Source of the DNA: Nitrospira sp.
Lineage (GTDB): Bacteria > Nitrospirota > Thermodesulfovibrionia > Thermodesulfovibrionales > SM23-35
Direction of reading: 5' to 3'
DNA: 20,371 nucleotides
NCBI GenBank assembly: GCA_016873575.1
Contig: VGWY01000015.1
Span: 1-20,371 of the forward strand
The notes under the pieces were generated by a model. It worked only from the letters and a program-made list of their open reading frames with translations. It did not search any database and had not been told where the DNA came from. How positions within the stretch are numbered: position 1 is the first letter of the stretch; every line of letters begins with the position of its first letter. This document shows, in pieces, positions 14,991 through 20,327 of the stretch. A program made the position numbers and the translations under genes.

Positions 14991-15057
14991 ACCCATTCTA
15001 CTATGAGATATTTGAAAGCATGATATGTTAAGTTTTCTTGTGAAATGTTATTATTTA

Positions 15058-15070
15058 TGAAATCGTTTCA
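15058..15070. promoter_or_regulatory. Possible operator of the toxin-antitoxin pair
   Basis: TGAAA-TCG-TTTCA is a perfect 5-bp inverted repeat 20 bp before the antitoxin start, just ahead of its ribosome-binding site GGAGG (15081-15085). Antitoxins commonly repress their own operon, so this is a plausible site, but no clear -35/-10 pair is visible. Confidence 0.3.
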
Positions 15071-15090
15071 CTAAAAGACTGGAGGCGTTC

Positions 15091-15381
15091 ATGGCAGTAA
15101 AAGCTGTTATAGATTTACCTAAAGACCTTTATCAAACTTTATCTTCGCATGGTCTTTCAAAAGAGATGATATCGAAGGAAACAAAAAAACTACTGGCTCT
15201 CAAGTGTTATAAAGACAAAATATTATCGCTCGGAAAATCAGCGGAACTATCAGGTCTTTCGATGTGGGAGTTTGTAGAGTTCCTCGGAGAAAACAATGTT
15301 GCTGTCATCGATTACAGCGAAGAACAGTTAGAGAAAGAATTCAAAAGTATAGACAAGCTGCGGAAGGCTCTCAAACGTTGA
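15091..15381 (+). CDS. UPF0175-family antitoxin
   Basis: A 96-aa product of the UPF0175 family, the usual partner of DUF3368 (PIN) proteins. The N-terminal part (AVIDLPKDLY) resembles a ribbon-helix strand. The family core LALKCYKDKILSLGKSAELSGLSMWEFVEFL (roughly residues 35-65) is a helix-turn-helix-like segment that probably binds DNA. GGAGG at 15081-15085 sets the ATG. Its stop codon overlaps the TTG start of the toxin (TTGA, 15378-15381), so the two are translated together. It should neutralise the toxin and repress the operon. Confidence 0.88.
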   Translation: MAVKAVIDLPKDLYQTLSSHGLSKEMISKETKKLLALKCYKDKILSLGKSAELSGLSMWEFVEFLGENNVAVIDYSEEQLEKEFKSIDKLRKALKR

Positions 15382-15863
15382 AAGTTGTCTGCGATTCCAC
15401 CGTCCTTATCGGTCTCGCCAAAATTGGGAAAATTGATCTCCTAAAACAGATTTACAGAGAAGTCTTTATACCTGATGCAGTTTTCAATGAAGTTGTCAGT
15501 AAAGGCAAAGGAAGGCCGGGAGTAAAAGAAATATCTAATACTGAGTGGATTAAGAAAGAGTCAATAAAAGATAAACGAACCGTTGAAATGTTTATTGCTG
15601 AAATCGGACAAGGAGAAGCAGAGGTTTTGGTACTTGGAAAGGAACTAAATGCTGACTGGCTTATCATTGATGATGAAAGAGCCAGGACTGCTGCAGTATC
15701 TGCAGGCTTCAATATAATAGGACTTGCAGGTATTTTATTGTTAGCAAAACAACTAAAATTAATCCCTTCTGTCAAACCCCTCCTTGAGGAACTCAAGGAT
15801 AAAAATTTCAGGCTTAGCGACAAAATCTATAGAGAAGTCCTCAAAAAGACCGGCGAAAAATAA
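15378..15863 (+). CDS. DUF3368 PIN-domain toxin (putative ribonuclease)
   Basis: A 161-aa PIN-fold protein of the DUF3368 family, expected to be a Mg-dependent RNA nuclease held in check by the UPF0175 protein. The acidic residues of the PIN site are present: Asp6 (VVCDSTVLI), Glu38 (VFNEV), Glu80 (IGQGEAE) and Asp98-Asp99 (LIIDDERAR). Together with full length they suggest that it is intact. The open frame extends upstream to 15264, but that part overlaps the antitoxin and is not PIN-like. TTG at 15378 gives MKVVCDS, the proper family start, overlaps the antitoxin stop, and has GGAAGG (15362-15367) ten bases upstream. A weak TTG start would keep toxin levels below antitoxin. Confidence 0.87.
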   Translation: MKVVCDSTVLIGLAKIGKIDLLKQIYREVFIPDAVFNEVVSKGKGRPGVKEISNTEWIKKESIKDKRTVEMFIAEIGQGEAEVLVLGKELNADWLIIDDERARTAAVSAGFNIIGLAGILLLAKQLKLIPSVKPLLEELKDKNFRLSDKIYREVLKKTGEK

Positions 15864-16092
15864 GTCACTTTCAGATACAAGCCCATGCCTTCGCTCCTCC
15901 GATGCTTATCCTTTCCACCTCAGTGGATCAGAATAGTCTAACGCCTTGCAATGTTCCGCTACGCTTCAGCAATGCCTATCCAGCCCAATGGCATAATTCA
16001 TCATTAAGTTTTTTCTGAAAAGAGAAGAGTTTTGATCAGGAGAGAGATATTAAAATTTCCATTAACGTGACAGTAAAGGATATAGCTTTTTA

Positions 16093-16172
16093 AAAAGGAA
16101 AAAGTGATATTGCAAGACCTGACCCTATTCTGCCTTTGATCAAATCATTGGATCAACTGATATCCTTTCAAT
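16093..16172 (+). pseudogene. Inverted orphan copy of the start of the 56-aa gene
   Basis: Bases 16093-16126 repeat, in inverted orientation and with one extra A, the first codons of the gene starting at 16929. Both copies read KSDIARPDP in frame. The plus copy continues ILPLIKSLDQLISFQ before a stop, has no start codon and has an in-frame TAA just upstream. It is a gene fragment from a related cassette. Confidence 0.5.
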
Positions 16173-16246
16173 CACTGTTATCCACCTCCTTTTGCCTATC
16201 TTAGTCTATATCAAAATATCCAGTTTTTTCTTTAACTGAAAGAAGA

Positions 16247-16367
16247 CTCTTCTTCTCCACAACCTTCCCGATGATTCTTAAAAACAGGATTCAAGGGTCG
16301 AGGGTTCTATGAGCCAAGTGTGTTTATCATGTTGCTCGTTGTCTTCATTTCTCCGCTTCTCTCCGGA
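16247..16367 (-). repeat. Second copy of the S24/ORF6N 3'-end segment
   Basis: The first 32 bases (16247-16278) are identical to 16932-16963. Similarity continues to 16367 with scattered changes and small indels, matching 16932-17054. On the minus strand it holds RREAEK-stop, the tail of an ORF6N gene, then about 60 bp, then IIGKVVEKK, the tail of an S24 gene. Neither gene body is present here. Confidence 0.7.
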
Positions 16368-16404
16368 CTCCCTGCACCACAAATAGTTTCTGCAATACCA
16401 CGTT

Positions 16405-16431
16405 ATTTGTGCAAGCACCTCTTGCACAAAT
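16405..16431. repeat. Perfect 11-bp hairpin
   Basis: ATTTGTGCAAG and CTTGCACAAAT pair perfectly around a 5-nt loop (CACCT). There is no following T-run, so it is not a standard terminator. It lies downstream of the DUF5647-like gene, beside the duplicated tail segment. Confidence 0.55.
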
Positions 16432-16501
16432 TATCCAATGGAAGCACCTTTTGCTATACCGGGAAAGACTACAGAAATGATATCGTTCTCTTTAGCCATA
16501 G

Positions 16502-16762
16502 CTATGCTACCTGAAGTGTCAGACCTTCAATCCTCGATGCCCGTAACCTCTCAACTTTGACATAAACTATTTGTTGCCCCGCCTCTTTATTAGCTTCAGA
16601 GAGTTCAATATTTTTCGCTGCCAGTTCTTTATCATATTCAGGAAGTAACACAATCATGGCGTTCTCAGGTATCTTTTCTTCTATCTCGGGATGTTCAAGA
16701 ATATATAATTCAAACTCCGTAGAAAGCTGCTGGTTTTTTCTGAACATTTCTTCTCTTGTCAT
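16502..16762 (-). CDS. DUF5647-like small protein
   Basis: An 86-aa product beginning MTREEMFRKNQQLSTEFELYI, with EHPEIEEKIPENAMIVLLPEYD in the middle and GQQIVYVKVERLR near the end. I recognise this as the DUF5647 pattern, a family of unknown function with conserved LPEYD and VYVK elements. A clear AAGGAGG site precedes the ATG. The start overlaps the stop of the upstream 56-aa gene (ATGA, 16759-16762), so the two form a coupled pair of the size and layout of toxin-antitoxin cassettes. That role is an inference from layout alone; no toxin fold is visible. Confidence 0.75.
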   Translation of the reverse strand: MTREEMFRKNQQLSTEFELYILEHPEIEEKIPENAMIVLLPEYDKELAAKNIELSEANKEAGQQIVYVKVERLRASRIEGLTLQVA

Positions 16763-16929
16763 CTCTTTATCCTCCTTAAATATCTCTCTTTATATCTTTC
16801 CCAGTTTTTATTTATATCAATATCAGCCAACGTTAATGCCTCATTGAGATCTGCTGTTCCCAAAAATATCTTTTCTTTACTGCCTGACAATAGAGGGTCA
16901 GGTCTTGCAATATCACTTTTCCTTTTCAT
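16759..16929 (-). CDS. Small unknown protein, first gene of a coupled pair
   Basis: I do not recognise the family. The 56-aa product starts MKRKSDIARPDP and ends with a basic stretch NWERYKERYLRRIKR; TADLNEALTLADIDIN lies in the middle. The ATG at 16929 is chosen because the frame upstream of it runs only through the tail of an S24-type gene fragment. AGAGG just before it is a modest ribosome-binding site inside that fragment, so the cassette borrows its start signal from the S24 tail. The 5' end recurs in inverted orientation at 16093-16126. Confidence 0.6.
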   Translation of the reverse strand: MKRKSDIARPDPLLSGSKEKIFLGTADLNEALTLADIDINKNWERYKERYLRRIKR

Positions 16930-16931
16930 AC

Positions 16932-17054
16932 CTCTTCTTCTCCACAACCTTCCCGATGATTCTCAAAAAACAGGATTCAAAGGGGCGAGGGGTCAGGGAT
17001 TCAAGTGCATTGATCATGTTGCTCATTGTCTTCATTTCTCTTTTTCTCTCCGGA
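16932..17054 (-). repeat. First copy of the S24/ORF6N 3'-end segment
   Basis: On the minus strand this runs from the last codons of the ORF6N gene (CGGAGAGAAAAAGAGAAATGA) through a short spacer to an S24-type tail (RIIGKVVEKKRY). The S24 part is shared with the genuine S24 remnant at 18771-18808 and with 16247-16278. Confidence 0.7.
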
Positions 17055-17552
17055 ACCCGATCTTGCCCCTTTTTGTGTCCGTTGCAGGGGACATCAACTG
17101 CCGTATAGCATCGAAGATCAGTTGATTTCATCGTCATGTTTTTCTATCTTCCTTTCAAGCTGCGCTAATTTATGGGCAAGTTCTTTATTAGTGGACAACA
17201 TTTCTCGTAGTTTAACAAAAGCCCGCATGATAGCGATGTTGACCTGAACCGATCGCTCACTGTTGAGAACGCTTGAAAGCATCGCAACGCCTTGTTCGGT
17301 AAAGACAAAAACATTCGGTGCGTGCTTGATGCGGGAACTTATCACAATTTGTGATAAGTTCATGATCTCTTCGCGAGTCAGAGAAAACATAAAGTCGGAA
17401 GGAAACCGCTTCCTATTTCTTCGAACTGCCTGATTCAATACCCTTGTCTCTACACCGTAAAGCTCTGCCAGCTCTCTATCAATCATAACTTTGTGCCCGC
17501 GGATCAGAAAATTTTTTTTCTCTACCAGTTCTATTGGAACAAGAGAATCCAT
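17032..17552 (-). pseudogene. ORF6N-domain regulator with a one-base frameshift
   Basis: The first 143 residues are an ORF6N DNA-binding protein of the kind common near phage and plasmid genes: FLIRGHKVMIDRELAELYGV (about 15-34), VLNQAVRRNRKRFP, VFTEQGVAMLSSVLNSERS and IMRAFVKLREML, then a coiled-coil tail. The frame stops at 17118 just after KHDDEIN. Shifting by one base at 17122-17123 (AA read as AAR, giving Lys) restores LIFDAIRQLMSPATDTKRGK and IGFRREKEK with stop at 17032, the normal ORF6N C-terminus, for a total near 173 aa. So one base has been lost (or two gained), or the read has an error. The DNA-binding part stays intact and may still work. GGAGGGG precedes the ATG. A 27-bp palindrome lies in the coding region. 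Confidence 0.85.
17335..17361. promoter_or_regulatory. 27-bp near-perfect palindrome inside the ORF6N gene
   Basis: GAACTTATCACAA, one central T, TTGTGATAAGTTC: all 13 pairs match. It encodes NLSQIVISS on the minus strand. Its core TCACAATTTGTGA (17342-17354) matches 12 of 13 bases upstream of the gene at 17572-17584. It is a candidate internal operator. Confidence 0.55.
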
Positions 17553-17571
17553 CGCCCCTCCATGTTTAAGA

Positions 17572-17584
17572 TCACGATTTGTGA
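17572..17584. promoter_or_regulatory. Operator-like site upstream of the ORF6N gene
   Basis: TCACGATTTGTGA, 20 bp before the ATG, pairs over 5 of 6 positions and differs at one base from the core of the in-gene palindrome. The centres are 230 bp apart. Confidence 0.45.
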
Positions 17585-17676
17585 CCTCAAGATTTCATCT
17601 TCCTCCACCTCGCAAAGCGGCCCTGTCCGAGGGAGACTTCTTATATTACCTAATTCATTACCCATTTAAATAGATA

Positions 17677-18732
17677 TTACCTATTCCCCTTTGTCTTTCG
17701 CTGCCATTGGGCATTCTGCCCCCTGCCAAGACACTCAACCCGCCCGTCTTCCCGGAGTTTTTTCAAAACCAGCCGGATCATGTCCACGCTTACACCGGGG
17801 CATTCTCTTTGAATATCGGCGATACGAAATGTGCCGGGAGTTCTTTCAATGGAAGATGTTATCATTTCCGTCTTTGCACCTTTCGGTGACCTTAATTGTC
17901 CAACCCGTTCCTCAAACTCGCTGTATGCAATTTTGAGCGTGTAAAGGACATAATTGATATAAGGCCATGGGTCATGTTTGCCATCATGCCAGCCCTGTGA
18001 GCTTTGCTCCAGGGTTTCGTAGTACCGATCCTTGTTTTGTTCGATAATCCGTTCTATGCTGATATAACGGCCGGCCTCATAGCCAAGATAATAGCATTGG
18101 AGCAAAAGTAGCAACCTCGAAACCCTCCCGTTTCCGTCACGGAAAGGATGAATGCAGAGGAAATCGAGATTGAAGGCGGCCATAGCGATCAGTGGATGCA
18201 CCCAGCGTTCACGGAGGCATTGACTCCAGCGGTCGATCAGTTCAGACATGTACAGAGGGGTTTTACCAGGAGTGACTGTCTTGAATCGCACACGGGACGT
18301 TCCGTCAGGATATTTCTCAATAATGTCGCTGGACTTCTCTTTATATTTTCCGGCATCCCAGATATCGCCCTTTGCCAGTTTATGGAGCCTTAGAATAGTG
18401 TCCTCTGAAACCGGCAGTTTCTCAGCCTGCTCATGAATAAGCTTCAGGGCATTGCGATAACCTCTAACTTCTTCTTCATCACGGTCGCGCAGGGGTGATT
18501 TGCCGAGCACAATGGAGCGGACACGGGTTTGATCAACGGTCACTCCTTCGATGCGGTTTGACGAAACTGCGCTTTCTATTAGTGCATGCTCACGGAGAAC
18601 CTTTAGTCTCTGTGGCGCCTGTTTGGTAAAAAGCTCCTGTTTCCCGCAAGCTTCACCAAGGTCTGCAAGATACCAGGATGTGATCACAGAAATTGTCTCT
18701 GGTTCTAAAGACATCTGCCGGAGTGTCATCAT
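17677..18732 (-). CDS. Class II Fic-domain protein with C-terminal winged helix
   Basis: Fic enzymes transfer AMP or related groups from nucleotides to hydroxyls on target proteins. The product (351 aa from the ATG at 18732) has a Fic_N domain with the inhibitory motif SNRIEG at 58-63, matching (S/T)xxxE(G/N) ahead of the Fic core, which defines class II. The active site HPFRDGNGR at 195-203 is complete, with the catalytic His195. A C-terminal winged helix (about 285-345) follows, so it may bind DNA. The frame stays open to a TTG at 18792, but that would start inside the tail of the S24 gene. No strong ribosome-binding site is seen for any candidate start (18732, 18729, 18714). Proteins of this layout often sit in variable islands; the target is unknown. 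Confidence 0.88.
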   Translation of the reverse strand: MMTLRQMSLEPETISVITSWYLADLGEACGKQELFTKQAPQRLKVLREHALIESAVSSNRIEGVTVDQTRVRSIVLGKSPLRDRDEEEVRGYRNALKLIHEQAEKLPVSEDTILRLHKLAKGDIWDAGKYKEKSSDIIEKYPDGTSRVRFKTVTPGKTPLYMSELIDRWSQCLRERWVHPLIAMAAFNLDFLCIHPFRDGNGRVSRLLLLLQCYYLGYEAGRYISIERIIEQNKDRYYETLEQSSQGWHDGKHDPWPYINYVLYTLKIAYSEFEERVGQLRSPKGAKTEMITSSIERTPGTFRIADIQRECPGVSVDMIRLVLKKLREDGRVECLGRGQNAQWQRKTKGNR

Positions 18733-18766
18733 ATTGGCATATGTAATAAAGACAACCGTCTCTTCA

Positions 18767-19006
18767 TTAATACCTCTTCTTCTTCTCCACAACCTTCCCG
18801 ATGATTCTATACTGATGTTTATCTGAAAGTTCGATGTCCGGATAGTTCGGGTTCAGGGGGTGGAGGATCCTTGCCTTTCCGTACTTTTTCATCTGTTTGA
18901 AAACTGCCTCGTCCCCGGCATTTTTGAGGACTATATAATCGTTATGGTTGGGCTTGATGTGAGGGTTGACGATGATTATGTCACCATCCCGGAACTCGTG
19001 TCTCAT
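18767..19006 (-). pseudogene. S24-family (LexA/repressor-like) peptidase remnant
   Basis: The 79-residue frame is the C-terminal half of an S24 self-cleaving regulator: HEFRDGDIIIVNPHIKP, then DEAVFKQM with the likely catalytic Lys37, then HPLNPNYPDIEL and the end YRIIGKVVEKKKRY. The catalytic Ser codon (TCC, 19007-19009) sits just before the only ATG, reading IYSMRHEF, and an in-frame TAA at 19025-19027 closes the frame upstream. So the N-terminal DNA-binding domain is gone and even the Ser is outside any normal start. The break is about 60 bp from the 3' end of tRNA-Arg. The gene is probably dead, and its last 30 bases recur twice at 16247 and 16929. Confidence 0.75.
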
Positions 19007-19018
19007 GGAATAGATATT

Positions 19019-19040
19019 AGCCTGTTAAGGCTTTTTTTTC
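19019..19040 (+). terminator. Weak stem followed by T-run
   Basis: AGCCT-GTTA-AGGCT followed by a run of T's on the plus strand. No plus-strand gene ends here, so it may be incidental or a remnant of a lost neighbour. Confidence 0.25.
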
Positions 19041-19086
19041 AATAAGAACGTACAATGACGAGAATCGTGAAAGTCCTTGAAAAAGA

Positions 19087-19163
19087 TGGTACCCCCTGCA
19101 GGAATTGAACCTGCGACACCAGGTTTAGGAAACCTGTGCTCTATCCGACTGAGCTAAGGGGGC
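19087..19163 (-). tRNA. tRNA-Arg(CCT)
   Basis: A 77-nt cloverleaf on the minus strand: acceptor GCCCCCT with AGGGGGT (one G-T pair), D-arm GCTCAGTCGGATAGAGC, anticodon loop TTCCTAA with CCT at 19127-19129, T-arm GCAGG-TTCAATT-CCTGC, discriminator A, encoded CCA. The accessory patchwork lies directly downstream of its 3' end. Confidence 0.96.
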
Positions 19164-19181
19164 ACAAAGGTTTGCAATAAA

Positions 19182-19190
19182 ATTATACCA
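19182..19190 (-). promoter_or_regulatory. Extended -10 promoter of tRNA-Arg
   Basis: TGGTATAAT on the minus strand is a perfect -10 with a TGn extension. Its 3' end is 18 bp before the tRNA 5' end, leaving a leader of roughly 11-12 nt. No matching -35 is seen. Confidence 0.6.
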
Positions 19191-19296
19191 TAGAATACGT
19201 GATAAATCTTAATAACTTCCATACTGTCTTTCTGTATCGGCGCCATTCCCTGGAGATTACTTATGGGATTATGTATGGGATTATGGGGTCACCTAC

Positions 19297-20019
19297 TTAA
19301 AAGTTTACTCGCGAGAGACCGCGGATGATGCGAATGGCGTCCTCAACTGTGTTTGCTCCCTGGATGAAATCCATATCCTCGTTGCTGATAGTGCCCTCAG
19401 CCAGCAGCGTATCGCGCATGAAACGGCGGAGATGGTCCCAAAAGTCCCTCACCATACCTACTACCGGAAAGCGCTCAAGCTTTCCAGTCTGGGCTAATGT
19501 TATCACTTCAAAAGCCTCATCAAGCGTGCCGAAACCACCCGGCATCACAACGAAGGCCGTGGAGTATTTTACGAGCATTACCTTGCGCACGAAAAAGTGC
19601 TCAAATTCGATGAACTTGTCGAGGTATGGATTTGGTTTCTGCTCAAAGGGAAGCTTGATATTGCAGCCGAGGCTCAAGCCCCCGCCCTCTTTAGCACCCC
19701 GATTTGCAGCCTCCATGATTCCGGGGCCGCCTCCGGTCATGACAGCATAGCCTGCATTGGCGAGTGCGCGCCCAAGCTCGCGTGCCAGCTCGTAGTAACG
19801 GTGTCTTTCCGGAAAACGCGCTGATCCGAAAACGGTGACGCATGGACCTTCAAAATCGAAACTCTCGAAGCCGTGCAGGAACTCAAGGAAGAATCTCACA
19901 GCACTCTCAAGATCTTCACCTCGTTTTCGGCGGCCCGAGAGAAAGAGTTTCTCTGCTCCCACGACTTGACCGAGCAGCGAAGATGACTCTATAATTTCTG
20001 ACAATCCTTTGTAATTCAT
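19297..20019 (-). CDS. LOG-family (TIGR00730-type) Rossmann-fold protein
   Basis: The 240-aa protein belongs to the lysine-decarboxylase-like / LOG family, whose tested members cleave nucleoside monophosphates (including cytokinin nucleotides) to base and ribose phosphate; here AMP or another nucleotide is a guess. The Rossmann strand CVTVFGSARFP begins near 60. GGGPGIMEAAN is at 97-107 and the family motif PGGFGTLDE at 160-168. It has about 55 extra N-terminal residues compared with the short LOG proteins, typical of the longer TIGR00730 type. No signal peptide is seen. AAGGAG lies about 9 nt before the ATG. It stands alone between tRNA-Arg and a plus-strand gene; despite older database names it is not a lysine decarboxylase. 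Confidence 0.9.
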   Translation of the reverse strand: MNYKGLSEIIESSSLLGQVVGAEKLFLSGRRKRGEDLESAVRFFLEFLHGFESFDFEGPCVTVFGSARFPERHRYYELARELGRALANAGYAVMTGGGPGIMEAANRGAKEGGGLSLGCNIKLPFEQKPNPYLDKFIEFEHFFVRKVMLVKYSTAFVVMPGGFGTLDEAFEVITLAQTGKLERFPVVGMVRDFWDHLRRFMRDTLLAEGTISNEDMDFIQGANTVEDAIRIIRGLSRVNF

Positions 20020-20170
20020 AGCTTACTCCTTTGTAGATAATGTGTTTCCGGCTCCGTTTCTCTATTATAATTTGTAGATCCGGAAAAAGCTGCAATCAAT
20101 GCTTCTTCTGTTATGATATACTCCATAAAAATTTCGGTTCTTTCGTAAAAAAGTTGAAAAGCATTCTAAT

Positions 20171-20198
20171 AACCACAGAGACACAGAGGCACGGAGAT
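20171..20198 (-). repeat. CTCTGTG-type dispersed repeat, copy 5 (inverted)
   Basis: Read on the minus strand: AATCTCCGTGCCTCTGTGTC then TCTGTGGTT. It lies in the 308-bp gap between the LOG-family gene and the partial gene at the window edge; apart from the promoter listed below, the rest of that gap is A-rich and holds nothing I can name. Confidence 0.7.
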
Positions 20199-20271
20199 TG
20201 ACATATAAAAAAAGAAGCCATAAAAAAAGAAAAAATATTAACCCTACAACGACATTTAAAAGAATTATAAA

Positions 20272-20300
20272 TTGACAATTAGAGCATAATCTGCAAGAAT
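20272..20300 (+). promoter_or_regulatory. Candidate promoter of the edge gene
   Basis: Perfect -35 TTGACA at 20272-20277 and, after 17 bp, AAGAAT (4 of 6) at 20295-20300, about 28 bp before the ATG at 20328. Confidence 0.4.
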
Positions 20301-20327
20301 ATAAAGAAACTTCAAAGGAGGCAGATT

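Larger units (their letters stand above)
15864..16501. other. Gene-poor stretch of decayed sequence
   Basis: This 638-bp stretch has no gene that I can support. It holds the right copy of the spacer repeat (15879-15900 and 15956-15970), an orphan copy of the 5' end of the neighbouring 56-aa gene (16093-16126), the duplicated S24/ORF6N tail (16247-16367) and a perfect 11-bp hairpin (16405-16431). Confidence 0.6.

Noticed and set aside
14734..15006. A 90-codon plus-strand open frame in the spacer
   Set aside because: It runs through palindromic repeat DNA, has no ribosome-binding site, and its product (MPVEATCRSRTSG...) has no protein-like pattern.
15936..16010. Integron attC site after the toxin-antitoxin pair
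   Set aside because: GTCTAAC fits one core word, but the partner lacks the essential GTT and the inner sequence does not fold into the expected hairpin; no integrase is in the window.
16913..17137. A 74-codon minus frame across the ORF6N tail and the S24 tail
   Set aside because: It is an out-of-frame reading of the end of the ORF6N gene joined to the repeated S24 tail; the in-frame pieces explain the sequence better.
18733..18792. Longer Fic protein starting at TTG 18792
   Set aside because: The extra 20 residues are encoded by the end of the S24 gene read in another frame (MWRRRRG), and the same false start appears at the other S24 tail copy.
19087..19110. Integration site duplicated from the tRNA-Arg 3' end
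   Set aside because: I looked for another copy of the tRNA 3' end in the window and found none, so no att pair can be claimed.
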